Shown: positions 23,807 through 34,444, numbered from the stretch's first letter. The stretch is DNA of 64,000 nucleotides from Capitulum mitella (GCA_030062745.1 CP099839.1:22743324-22807323), one strand, 5' to 3'. Made by a program: numbers and translations. Notes: generated from the letters alone by a model not told the origin.

Positions 23807-25021
23807 TTAACCCTATTTCCCGGCTTGGGGGGCGGAATCCGCCCCCCCTTGGGTTTTTTGCTTGCCAATTCCAGGCTTTTTGACGCAGCTTCACGAAACT
23901 TGGAGACTTTTCCTAGCTATTCTTTCTACGCGCTGTGACAAAATTTCACAATTTTACTTTGCTCAGGGGCGGAGCCAGGCAACGTTTTTGGAAGGCACCT
24001 CAGGCCCTTTTTGGCCATGTTGAGGATAAAAGGAAAATGTCTTCCAAAAACAGAGTTTTTAAGATAAAACTTAAAACTTTATATGGATGTATAGCTAAAT
24101 AGTTGGGCAATATACACACAAAATTTTGTTTGTCTGAGGTCACTTTACAAGGTCAGGTCAAGGTCAAAAGTCAAAATTTGTTTTTTCGCAATAATTTCGG
24201 CGCCGTTCATTCAAATGCCAAACCGGGAATATATATGACGTAGAAGGGTGCCCTCTACTTGTGTACCAAGTTTTAGCTTGATATCAGTTCGGGTCACGGA
24301 GCTATGACCTAAAATGTCAGTGCGCGTACCCTATATCGCAATAGCCATAAAATGAAATTTTTGAAATAGAGCGAATTCAAATGATTGAAAACTTTTAAAG
24401 ATATCAAACGTACACGACATCATTCCAGGTGATCCCAAGGTCACTGGAGGTCATTTAAGGTCAAAGGTCACAAGTTTATCTGAAGAACGTATGACCATGA
24501 CAGTTCCCCCTTTTTCATGTCCCTGGCACCGCCTATGCTAACATTATACAAACATTGTAATGCGATTTTTACTTCTTTAGCATAGCATGACTAGCAGAAG
24601 CAAAAAAAGGGTTTTTACCTTTTTTGTTCATTATGTTGTTACAAAATTAATCCTCATATTTTTGAAACCCTGTGAACGCCCATGAGTTTTCTCAAAATTT
24701 CGGATTTGTGCACCCATGGTAAAAGCCCTATCCATAATCTCTCGATTCATGCCAGTTTCATTGAAATCGGTCGATAAACAACGGAGTTATAAGAAGTCCA
24801 AAAGTACCCCCCATTTTGACATTTTTGCCCCCCTGCATCCACAAATTTCTAAGTTTTGAAAATTTCTTTTTATAAAAATGTAGTTCACGTGACTGCAAAT
24901 CGATTGCCGTTTGTTGCGATGAAATCGGACAAGAAGTTCTCGAGATCTCAGGGGTGGGGCCGAATCCGCCCCCCCTGCCGGGAATCGGCCATACCGTCTA
25001 GCCCTCCGGGAATAGGGTTAA
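23807..25021. repeat. Repeat family B, copy 1: piggyBac-like non-autonomous element
   Basis: Bounded by TTAA at 23807-23810 and 25018-25021. Inside these, the left end starts CCCTATTTCCCGG and the right end reads CCGGGAATAGGG, a 12-13 bp terminal inverted repeat beginning CCCT as in piggyBac elements. The interior is about 1207 bp, has no transposase and no conserved frame. The near-terminal GAATCCGCCCCCC occurs at both ends in direct orientation. Almost collinear with 31126-32337. Confidence 0.9.
24438..24470 (+). promoter_or_regulatory. AGGTCA array, DR4-DR4-DR1 (in B copy 1)
   Basis: Exact AGGTCA half-sites start at 24438, 24448, 24458 and 24465, giving direct repeats with 4, 4 and 1 bp spacing. 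DR1 and DR4 are binding layouts used by nuclear receptors (RXR/USP partners, HNF4 type). A second cluster starts at 24137, 24150, 24155 and 24161. Binding is inferred only from the motifs. Confidence 0.6.
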
Positions 25022-25054
25022 CCCGCGCCCGGCTGTGGGTCAACGCCATGCACG

Positions 25055-26195
25055 CCTAACTGGGGGGTTGGCCGTCCCCCTCTAACTCACGAACGGTTGG
25101 TCAAACGATGAAAATAAACATGCCGTTGGAAAGCTCGTGACGAGTAAAGTTCGAAATTGACATCATTTTTGTAGTTACGGATAATATATAGGCTATTTAC
25201 GTCCTCTATATGTTTTGTCATAGCCGCCTGAATGAGACTGAGAAACGGCCTGGATCTCAAGGGATGTCTGTGACTAATAAAGTCTGGATAAAGGCACTAA
25301 CGAACATGTAAAATTCAGCAGATGTCGATACACGTTTAATTTCCAGAATTGTTTAATACATATGCGGAAACGTTGAGTTAAAAACACGGCAATCTTCACA
25401 ATGCTGCGCGGCGGACGAACTAATTTTAGTGGTGTTTTATGTTCGCAAAACGTGTCTTTCCAAGGGTTGCATCTTGATGCTAGAGGTTCTTGTGATGGTT
25501 TCTCGTGCTTAAATGTTGAAAAAAATAGTAGCTATCAATCTACTCAGTTGCTGGAATTTTATTTTCGAGAGTCTGTATATTTCCAGAATTTTCAGTTTTT
25601 TTTAAACTTTTTGAACTTCTTGGTATTATTCGTAACCGTATAGCCAGTTCTGTCATTTTCTACCCGGTCTGAGTCATTCATCGTCGATTTTGATGGCAGT
25701 GCATTTGGACTCATAATAGTTATTCGTGACCTGACCTCGGGTCGGTGGTCAGAGGTCATTGAAACTTTGTCCATTGACGGTGAATGGGTGTCTGGATCTC
25801 CTGACACTCAAATTGTGATAAGAAATCCGTCAGTTTTCGAAAAGACGGCGACATTTGTTGAAAACGGGCTTGACCTAAGGTCAGTGATCCGGACATTTCC
25901 GAAAAATCCGAGCAGATTTGTTGCATTTATCGAAATCTCTAACTTAAGAATTTATTGTGATAACTTGTTTTCCGACAGAGTTACAGGGCGCTTAACTTTT
26001 TTGGACATAGGTCCACGTTACCTGATCTAGGTCTGACACCTTACTTGACCTGAAGTCAAAAATATGGCAGAAGGTGTGAAAATGATCAAGCAAAAAGTAC
26101 AGAAAGTTTTGTGGCGCTGCGTTTGTGCGTTCTTCTGCAATTTCTGAAAAACCTCAGATGGGGCGCTCAACCGCCCCCTCCCCCAGTTGGGGGCG
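25055..26195. repeat. Repeat family C, copy 1
   Basis: It shares with 48172-49369 a long common order of text, for example GAACGGTTGGT, GGCCTGGATCTCAAGGG and AACGTTGAGTTAAA-like stretches. It starts near CCTAACTGGGGGG and ends near CCCCCAGTTGGGGG. TGACCT and AGGTCA face outward with one base between at 25871-25883. No protein-coding content. It begins only 33 bp after B copy 1 ends. Confidence 0.75.
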
Positions 26196-26275
26196 GGCGG
26201 ACATACACTTATGTGCATTCATATATGTTTGTAGGTTAGATAACTTGGATATATATATAGGGTGGTGCGTTCATA

Positions 26276-26283
<8 letters not shown>

Positions 26284-26324
<41 letters not shown>
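26284..26324. repeat. (TA)n microsatellite
   Basis: About twenty TA repeats, preceded by imperfect AT/GT repeats from about 26250. Confidence 0.95.
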
Positions 26325-26326
<2 letters not shown>

Positions 26327-27004
26327 ATTATGCGTTATCAAATGTGTCAGGGGACCGTTCAAACTTCTCATTACTTTGTCCAATGCATGACAATTTATTA
26401 CCTCATTGGTGTCTATTGGTGAGTGAATACGCGTATATCATAAAGCACATTCTTTTCCTCCTGCAGTTATGAAATTTTGGCCCGAAGAACTAATCTAAAC
26501 CTAACATGCAGTTGTAAAATCTTTGAATTTCTTTGCTAGTATGGTCTGACTTTTATGTTTGCAAGAAAAGTTTTGGAACAAAAATGTTTGGGTAGTCCGT
26601 ATGTAATTCATATCCATATATCTATCGAAAAATGTATCCAATCTGGCCGTTATCAAATCCATATGAATAACCGAATGGATGTCAAGCCTGTGGTATGCTC
26701 TATGTCACACATAAACTTGAGAGGAAGTGTATGAGAAGATTGCTAACTGGTTTAATATTCCATCCAAGACATTGCTTTTGGAGTCCTTTTGGGCTGTAGA
26801 GAGAATTTCTTTCTCGGCTTCTATGATATTTTCATGAAAAAAATGGGAAATATTCCAATCCGTTCACCATCATGGCACACAATTATCCTGTAGTCCAGTA
26901 AACAATATGACAGAAATGACGAACGCTCCTAACATAAAGAGAACGAAAGTATTTCTGGAACGTGTTCTGAGCTCTTTCCTTTCGCGAAATAAATTGCTAT
27001 TTTT
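26325..27004. other. Non-coding DNA, nothing recognised
   Basis: AT-rich sequence between repeat family C and the lectin duplication. No gene is supported. Confidence 0.4.
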
Positions 27005-27459
27005 CTGTGCGTTGCTCAGCTAGGGGCAGTCTTACCACGTAGGCAGTCTCATCGGCTGGCCAAAAGACGAGCGGACGCAAAACATGACAGACACAGACAC
27101 TCGACGTAACGTGACTCGAAGGCGTCAGCTCATAACCTGTTGTCCAACTAGGCGAATGCTCATAAGTAATGGTAACACACTATATTAAAATGTTGAAAAA
27201 CCCGTTCGTGTCCCGAAAAGAGTTTCGTCATAATAAATCACACAATTTTCACTTTTTGGGATACCTCGACGGACGAAGATGTTCAGTGTGCGTTCTTGCC
27301 AGCACCTGTCGACTTTTAGCACCTGAGAGAGCATTGCTTTGCACTTTATATTAACCGCTCTGTTCATACTTCATTAAACAAAGCACGACAATGGACTACC
27401 ACAATGTCCCTGCCCCATCGACAGCGTTAGCCACAAGTACCGGACCGTCTCCGCAAGCG
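27005..27459 (+). repeat. Upstream part of lectin duplication unit 1
   Basis: The stretch from about 27215 (AGTTTCGTCATAATAAAT, CAGCACCTGTCG, TTAGCACCTGAGAGAGCATT) is a diverged copy of 29530-29700. The start near 27010 (GGCAGTCTCATCGGCTGGCC) recurs near 28040 and in part near 29885. It probably represents the promoter and 5' region of the duplicated lectin gene. Confidence 0.6.
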
Positions 27460-27488
27460 ATGCGGCTGCCGCTGCGCTGTGTGCCGCT

Positions 27489-27529
<41 letters not shown>

Positions 27530-27548
27530 TCTTCTCTCTTTCTCTCTC

Positions 27549-27596
<48 letters not shown>

Positions 27597-27945
27597 CCTC
27601 CCTCTCTCTCTCCCTCCCTCTCTCTCTCTCTCCCTCTCTCTCCACCCTCGTCGTTACGGACGTGCTGTACAAGAGGCAGACAGTCAGCCACGCCCCGAAC
27701 CCGCTGCTTGTCCTGCCGTCGGCCTTGCATTTCCAATGAGATTCCAAACCTGTTCTCTCCCGCCGAGCTCCTCCACCTGAACGCTGGCCGAAGACACCGG
27801 CCTCTGCTTCCTGTGGCCCCTGGCAGGCGCCAGCGAGCAGCCAGCTGCCAAGCCAGCTGCCTTCGAGGCCCTGCTCATCGTGCCAAACGACTAGAGCCTG
27901 GGACCCGCCAGCATAGCCTACGATCAGACGCCTTGGAATAACTAT
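27460..27945 (+). pseudogene. Broken 5' copy of a secreted PAN/C-type-lectin gene (copy 1)
   Basis: ATG at 27460 begins MRLPLRCVPLFSLS, matching the signal peptide of copy 2. A TC repeat of about 155 bp then interrupts the hydrophobic core. Downstream, EADSQPRPEPAA matches EADSQPRPELVA of copy 2, but the cysteine-rich PAN-like part is out of frame after small indels (the DNA still aligns up to AGCCTGGGACCC). The C-type lectin part of copy 2 is not found after it. It is a decayed tandem duplicate. Confidence 0.65.
27488..27642. repeat. (TC)n microsatellite inside a signal-peptide codon run
   Basis: Long TC/TTC/CCTC repeats sit exactly where copy 2 has only CCTCTCTCTCTCC (codons for LLSLS). 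Confidence 0.9.
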
Positions 27946-29255
27946 TGCGGGAACATATTCATAGGTTCTCATAGTCTTCGACTTTTTGAAGACTGTTACG
28001 TTTTCTATGCTCTCCGTAGCTACGGGCAGGCGTCTCGGCTAGGCAGTCTCAATGGCCAGCCAAAAGCTGAGCAGCACGCATAATATTACTACAGGCAAAC
28101 CACCGCGTTACACGGTAGGTTTCTGGCCAAAATCGAAGCCTTGTATCGGGCGCAGACCTGCGCACCTACGTAGTGCCAGCATTACTCCCACCCATGAGTA
28201 TAGATGTTTGCAGGTCATGTTGCCATCTACGCAAAGGCACACTTGCACAGGGAATCATATTTGCATAACAACGGCGCACGTGACGTATCAGGTTTTTTTT
28301 TTCGCGGCCGGCCGATCTCAAATCCACCGTAAGGGATACCCAGACAAATGTTCCAGCCACCCGGCTCCGACTTCCGAGGAGCAAATATTGTACAAAATGG
28401 GATCTCTCAGTGAGCTGCGTACATCGCCAGGTTGCATATGTCGCGAGGTCTGAATGACAAACGGAGACACCTCAGCACGTGCGTCCCACGCACACCAGGC
28501 TGAAGCTATTGACCTACAAACAGCCACGTCTATTGGGTGTACCGTATCGCTTGTTCCTGCCCGCCAATTTTCAGCATCCCAGTGGTAATGAGGAGGACAT
28601 TTGCATTAATTAATCTCCTCCTTTGCAGTAATGAGAGGGGCGTTATTTGCTTATGCACCTAGCGCTTCACGTGTAAGCTGCACTCCCGTTTCGGCCTGAA
28701 TCCATCGAAACTGATTGCCTAGCTGTCTGCCCGCCCTTCCGAACCATGGTCTCACCAAACTGCATCGTTTGCGTCCCGGCAGTTGGTCCATACGAAACAC
28801 AGAGATAGAAAAGAGCCACATGCTCGATGCATGTGACCAATTACACCTGTCCATCACATGGGACACCGTCAGATAGCCATAGTGCTGGTCTATCTACTCA
28901 CCAAATTTCAGCCGCCTAGGCCACTGCTTCTGGCACTGGAAAGTCCCAGAATCCAAATCGAAACACGTGTCTATGGATCGCCACGTGAATCGCACGTGGT
29001 GCCTACCACAAGAGCGAGCGAGCCGCAAGTGGGGTCCATGCTGTCACCAAGTCTTGTGTCAGCAGCACTGTTTGACCTGTACCTGTGATTAATTGAATTC
29101 TGCAAAGGTCTGGTTCGCGCACGTGGCATGTCCCACACGCCACGAATCGTTCCGCAACTTTCACCACAATCTGTCCGCCGAGTCGGGGCACCGCATGGTG
29201 TCACTTGTGTCGCGATCGGCTGACGTGTTAGGGCATTAGAGGCTCCGAAGCTTCA

Positions 29256-29256
<1 letters not shown>
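27946..29256. other. Spacer between lectin copies
   Basis: Near 28030-28070 the text GGCAGTCTCAATGGCCAGCC and AAAAGCTGAGCA repeats the start of the duplication unit (27035-27070), suggesting a further partial copy. The rest is unrecognised. Confidence 0.4.
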
Positions 29257-29305
<49 letters not shown>

Positions 29306-29352
29306 GCACACACGTACGCACGTGCGCACGTACGCACGTACGCACACACACC
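29257..29352. repeat. (AC)n and (ACGC)n microsatellite
   Basis: About 22 AC repeats followed by ACGC/ACGT variants. Confidence 0.95.
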
Positions 29353-29529
29353 TCGATCTGAACTTTTCCGAGCGACCGACTGAAGTTTTCCGAGCAACTG
29401 TCATGAATATCATGAATATCATTAGCGACTCGATCCGAACTTTTCCGAGCGACTATCATGAAATCCGATTCGGTAAGGCGTACAGTAAAGCGTGCAAAGC
29501 GCGCGTTACTTCTTTCAGTTCTGAATCCA

Positions 29530-29976
29530 CTACTGCGCCCAGAAGTTTCGTCATAACAAATGGCATTAACTGACACCTTTCGGGACACCTTGATAGATTA
29601 CGTAAGCGCGTGCTTGTACGAGCATCTGTCGCTTCTCAGCACCTGAACCAGCATTCCTTCTTCGTGTTGTAGCAACCGGTCCTTCACCAAACAAAGGACA
29701 GTTGACTCGGGCGCCTTGGAAACACGGTCAATAATTCCTACATAAAGCTGGCCGGGAAATCCAAACCAGCACTAGTCGTGGTCTTGCTAGGAACGCACAA
29801 GACTGCCTGAGCTGCCAGTAGCGTCAAAAGGATTTCGTGTCTGCTGCATTGTATAAAAAATATCAGCACGACATCAGGGACGTCAGATCAAAAGCTGAGC
29901 AAGAAGAACGGTGCGATAGCAGCCTGTCGCTGTCCCATCGACGGCGTTAGCCACAAGCCCCGGACCGCCTCTGGAA
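29530..29976 (+). repeat. Upstream part of lectin duplication unit 2
   Basis: 29530-29700 (AGAAGTTTCGTCATAACAAA, CAGCACCTGAACCAGCATT, TTCACCAAACAAAGGAC) aligns with 27215-27385 of unit 1. The bases just before the start codon (CATCGACGGCGTTAGCCACA) also match 27417-27434. It probably contains the promoter, but no TATA or initiator can be fixed. Confidence 0.6.
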
Positions 29977-30589
29977 ATGATGCGGCTGCTACTGTACTGC
30001 TTGCCGCTCCTCTCTCTCTCCGCCTTCGTCGTCCCGGACGTGCTATACAAGGAGGCAGACAGTCAGCCGCGGCCCGAACTCGTTGCTCGTGCTGCCGGCG
30101 ACCTCGCATTTCCAATGTAGTGTGACCTGTTTTCGCCAGCCAAACTGCTCCTCCTGGAAACTGGCCGAAGACATCGGCCTCTGCTCCCTGTGGCCGCCGG
30201 CAGGCGACAGCGAAGAGCCAGTTACCGAACCGGCAGCCTTCGAGGCCCTGCTCATCGTCCCAAGCAACTACAGCCTGGGTCCATAGTTGCTGCAGACCCA
30301 GGCTTGTAGGGCTGGGTCTGGGGCTGATACTGCAAAGGGCAAGATAGGCTACCATCAGACAACCTCTCGCTCGAACTGGACGGATGGCGAGGCTGTCTGT
30401 CGCCAGACGGACCCACGCGCGACCATGGCTGTGCCGATGAACAAGAGCTTCGCGCACATGAAGGCGCGTGCGGTCGGCAAGGACAAGCACACCTTCATCG
30501 GCCTCCAATGCAAGTCGGGAGAGCACAGGAACCGCGACGGCGAGGTCGTGCCAGTCAAGGCAAACTGGTTTAGGCATTTACATTCATAA
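29977..30589 (+). pseudogene. Secreted PAN/apple-like plus C-type lectin gene fragment (copy 2)
   Basis: Frame 1 from the ATG pair at 29977/29980 gives a signal peptide, MMRLLLYCLPLLSLSAFVVP, then YKEADSQPRPELVA and a stop at 30118. The reading continues one base over with CSVTCFRQPNCSSWKLAED and IGLCSLWP, a cysteine pattern like PAN/apple domains. After an in-frame TAG within a local insertion comes a C-type lectin start, NWTDGEAVCRQTDPRATMA then KHTFIGLQCKSGEHRNRDG. The C-terminal half of the lectin fold (WND, final cysteines) is absent; repeat sequence follows. So one frameshift, one stop and a truncation, unless short unrecognised introns explain the first two. Such proteins are secreted carbohydrate binders in arthropod immunity. 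Confidence 0.6.
30272..30320. repeat. Snap-back insertion in lectin copy 2
   Basis: AGCCTGGGTC at 30272-30281 is perfectly inverted at 30295-30304 (GACCCAGGCT), and CTGGGTCTG follows at 30312-30320. Copy 1 lacks this stretch and goes straight from CTGGGACCCGCCAGC to ATAGCC, so about 50-60 bp were added in copy 2. Confidence 0.6.
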
Positions 30590-31125
30590 GTGTGACCACA
30601 GACATCCGGTCGGCTTGCCAAATACAGCTGTGAGCCGAGCAGAAGGTTTCAGAATCGACTGTAAGTTGGCAAATGAAGGAACCTTATGCCTGATTTTCTT
30701 TTCGGAAAACTTGTCTCGATACTGTTTCAGGACCTTCACCAGGTTCAGCGGTTCTCCTTCGGATTGCCCGCCTGTCGACGTCGCGGATCTGATTCTTTGA
30801 CAGTTTTGTTTAACGACGACATACGGACACGGGATTCGTGTTCTAAAGGCATGGTAAGGCTCGAGACTTAAGTCAGATGAAGTACATTTATGTGTTTCTT
30901 TACTTGCCAAAGATCGATGCTTGCTAGCAGCTCTTTTGATCCACGTGACAAAAAGGGCGAAAGTCAGACCTTCTAATGATCAGTTTTGCATTACCTGCTT
31001 TACATCCGGCCAAGGGCAGTCCAGGGCAGGTCAGACAAGGTTGCATTATTTTTCCTGACAAAGAGCATACTCGCTGGGATGCTTAACTGTGTCAAGCACA
31101 GAACTGAAATGGCATCTTCTGATTA

Positions 31126-32337
31126 TTAACCCTATTCCCGGCAGGGGGGGGCGGAATCCGCCCCCCTCTCGGGTTTTTTGCTTGCCAATTCCAGGCTTTT
31201 TAACGCAGCTTCACGAAACTTGGTCACTTTTCCTAGCTATTTCTTCTACGTGCCGTGACAAAATTTCAAAATTCTACTTTGCTCAGGGGCGGAGCCAGGC
31301 AACGTTTTTGAGAGGCACCTCATGCCATTTTTGGCCATGTTCAGGGTAAAAGGAAAATGTCTGCCAAAAACAGTGTTTTTAAGATAGAACTTAAAACTTT
31401 ATATGGATGTATAGCTAAACCGTTGGGCCATGTACAGATGTAACTTTGTTTACCTGAGGTCATTTTACAAGGTCAGGTCAAGGTCAAAAGTCAAAATTTG
31501 TTTTTTGCAATAATTTCGGCGCCGTTTTTTTAAATGCCAAACCCGGAATACATATGACGTAGAAGAATGCCTTCTACTTGTCTACCAAGTTTCAGCTTAA
31601 TGTCAGGTCGGGTCACGGAGCTATGACCTAAAATGTCAGTGCGCGTACCGTATATCGCAATAGCCATAAAATGAAATTTTTGGAATAGAGTAAATTCGAA
31701 CGATTGAAAACGGTTAAAGATAATATTAAATGCATAGGAGATCATTCTAAGTGACCCCAAGGTCACTGGAGGTCATTTAAGGTCAAAGGTCACAAGTTCA
31801 TCTGAGAAACGTGTGACCCAGTTCCCCTTTTTCATGTCCCTGGCACCGCCTATGCTAACATTATACAAGCATTGTAATGCGATTTGTACTTCTTTAGTAT
31901 AACATGACTAGCAGAAGCCAAAAAAGGGTGTTTGCCTCTTTTGTTCATCCAGTTGTTAGAAAACTAGTCCTCCTATTCTTGAAACCCTGTGAACGCCCAT
32001 GTATTTTCTCAAAATTTCAAATTTGGGGACCCATGGTAAAAGCCCTATCCATAATCTCTCGATTCATGCCAGTTTCATCGAAATCGGTCTATAAACAACG
32101 GAGTTATAAGAAGTCCAAAAGTACCCCCCATTTTGACATTTTTGCCCCCCTGTATCCACAAATTTCAAAATTTGGATTTTTTTTATAAAAATGTAGTTCA
32201 CGTGACGGCAAATCGATTGCCGTTTGTTGCGATGAAATCGGACAAGTAGTTCTCGAGATCTCGGGGGGGGGCCGAATCCGCCCCCCTCCCCTACCGGGAA
32301 TCGGCCATACCGTCTAGCCCTCCGGGAATAGGGTTAA
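31126..32337. repeat. Repeat family B, copy 2: piggyBac-like non-autonomous element
   Basis: TTAA at 31126-31129 and 32334-32337 flanks a 1204-bp body with ends CCCTATTCCCGG and CCGGGAATAGGG. The undisturbed family A copy reads GATAATTTAATCTC at the equivalent place, so this copy landed on a TTAA and duplicated it. It is nearly collinear with copy 1, with scattered substitutions and a few small indels. Confidence 0.92.
31760..31792 (+). promoter_or_regulatory. AGGTCA array, DR4-DR4-DR1 (in B copy 2)
   Basis: Exact half-sites start at 31760, 31770, 31780 and 31787 with 4, 4 and 1 bp spacers, identical in layout to B copy 1. Confidence 0.6.
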
Positions 32338-32747
32338 ATCAGTTTTGTCTGCTTTTTATCGGGTCAAGGTGGAGCCAGGCCAGAACATATAGCCATTTTT
32401 ATTTTTCTGACTTGAAACAATAATTGCTCTCTGTTGCTACAGATCAATATTTTACAGACAGTGTTGTATTTCAATTTGTTTTTACTTCTACCTTTGGCGT
32501 GACCTGACAGGACCTTACGCTGCATTTGGTGAACCTTGCTAAGAGGTGCATATAGGTTTGCTTGTCTGGCTTGAACGATGGGGAAGGTCGGCGGCAACCA
32601 CTTCTATCACCCACAATGCCAGCCAGTCCAATTGTCACCATGCACGTGACCTAGCATGACTTCTAATGTTGACGTGTCACGGTTGTGTGTCCTTTTGGGG
32701 ACTGTGTGCTGTGTACTTCCGTATAATTCATGCATTATATTCGCGAA

Positions 32748-33380
32748 TATAAAAAAACAAGCATGTTCGCGCCACCGCGAAAATACGCGTGCAGGGGTTC
32801 ACTTATGACGTTATATCACCATGAACTGAATTAGCGTGGAAATGGTTTTAATGTAAAAATATTTGGAACTGATTGATGAACAGGTATTAAAAGTTTTGTT
32901 GGGCTGGCTCTAAGAGTTCATAAGTTATTGACGAAAAGTCGATGGGCGTTTTTTATTTTTTTACCTACTTGACACCCATTCGGCGGTGCCCGGTTAAGAG
33001 GCTTAAAAAATGTTATAATTAATTTTCTCTTAGCATTTAGGTCTATGGTTGCATTGTTAATGACACAGTGATGGTTGGAATCAAATTGGCCTGCACGAGT
33101 CGCGTGCCCATTTTTAAGGTACCGTTTTGCGACTTTTGGTCGTGATTTCGACTCAGATTTCGTCTGGACCTTTGAGTGCATTCAGAATATCATCATTTGA
33201 ACATCGTCCAGAGTAGACATTGTCCCTCCCAGGCATGTTTATCTGTGCACTCGGCCCCTCGGTCACAAATACATATGTGATACATTTGACCAAACGTTTC
33301 ACCGTTTCGCTGTTTAAACGTTTCTGTTCCTGTTTAGGAAGAGAAATCCGGTGCAAATAAAAAGCACTTCCAGCGTTCGG
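32748..33380 (+). repeat. Left arm of a 1.6-kb inverted repeat
   Basis: This arm is reverse-complemented at 33723-34360. The outer 250 bp is the 3' end of repeat family A; the inner 380 bp (33000-33380) is not seen elsewhere in the window. The arms differ by substitutions and a few indels, roughly nine in ten bases equal by eye. A 67-residue frame present in both arms lacks an ATG and has more replacement than silent differences, so it is not supported as a gene. Confidence 0.85.
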
Positions 33381-33722
33381 ACGACGTCTGAAGCGACCGA
33401 AGAACGTTCAAGTTGGTTTCAGGTTCGCATTCACCACGTCCATTCCTACTCCCTTAAAGTACAGTGAAACTTGTTGGAGGAAAAAAGCGTAGTTTTCTGG
33501 GTGTGCGAATTTCGAAGGTGTCATTCAGGAGACGTTGAGATAACGGGGATAGTTATAGGAGTAAGGGTATGAGTATAGGTAGGTGTGTGGCCTAAACAAA
33601 CTTTTCAGCAACTTTTGTCGTGAGGGATTACAGACCGAAAATGAAATAGCAGTGCAATCTCAGACAGCCAAGGTAAACAGACATGAAAATAGCGGACTCT
33701 TCCAATAAAACCTCACCCTGAC
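33381..33722. repeat. Spacer of the inverted repeat
   Basis: 342 bp between the arms with no recognised gene or repeat. Confidence 0.6.
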
Positions 33723-34360
33723 CCGAACGCTGCAAGTGCTTTTTATTTGCACCGGATTTCTCTTCCTAAACAGGAACAGAAACGTTTCAACAGCGAAACA
33801 GTGAAACGTTTGGTCAAGTGTATCACATATGTATTTGTGACCGAGGGGCCGAGTGCACAGATAAACACGCTTGGGAGGGACAGTGTCTACCCTGGACGAT
33901 GTTCAGATGACGATATTCTGAATGCGCTCAAAGGTCCAGACGAAATCTGAGTCGAAATCACGACCAAAAGTCGCAAAACGGTACCTTAAAAATGGGCACG
34001 CGACTAGTGCAGGCCAATTTGATTCCAGCCATCACTGTGACATTAACAAAGCAACCATGAACCTAAATGCTAAGAGAAAAATTAAATGTAAAAATTTATA
34101 AGACCCTTAACCGGGCACTGCCTGATGGGTGCCAAATAGGTAAAAAAAAAAAAAAAAACGCCCCTCGACTTTCCGTCAATAACGTATGAACCCTTAGAGC
34201 CAGCCCAACAAAACTTTTAATACCTGTTCATCAATCAATTCCAAATAGTTTTACATTAAAACCATTTCCATGCAGTCAGTTCATGGAGATATAACGTCAT
34301 AAATGAACCCCTGCACGCGTGTTTTTGCGGTGGCGCGAACATGCTTCGTTTTTTTATACA
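33723..34360 (-). repeat. Right arm of the 1.6-kb inverted repeat
   Basis: Reverse complement of 32748-33380. The arm starts CCGAACGCTGCAAGTGCTTT and ends in the family A fragment, here with the terminus TTAACCGGGCACTGCC at 34102-34117. The family A piece is cut off near 34360. Confidence 0.85.
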
Positions 34361-34444
34361 TCGGTATGGCTAAGAACAATATGCGGCAGTGACACCGAGA
34401 ACGGTCGGCCCCTCCCCACTGCGATCCTGATCTATATCTCGAAT

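Larger units (their letters stand above)
30860..32999. repeat. Repeat family A, copy 2 (split by element B copy 2)
   Basis: Similarity to 9836-10722 is clear from about 30897 to the end GGCGGTGCCCGGTTAA at 32999 and is interrupted at 31126-32337 by element B. The left end is too diverged to place and may begin soon after the lectin fragment. Non-coding. Confidence 0.75.

Noticed and set aside
27427-27972. Minus-strand 181-residue frame rich in Arg-Glu
   Set aside because: It is the antisense reading of the TC repeat and the lectin copy.
29888-30577. Minus-strand 229-residue frame
   Set aside because: It lies exactly opposite the lectin copy 2 coding sequence, which has recognisable signal-peptide, PAN-like and lectin features. 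The antisense frame has none.
33153-33950. Mirrored 67-residue frame in both arms of the inverted repeat as a gene
   Set aside because: No ATG in either arm, and replacement differences (six) outnumber silent ones (four) by my count, so no sign of protein-level constraint.
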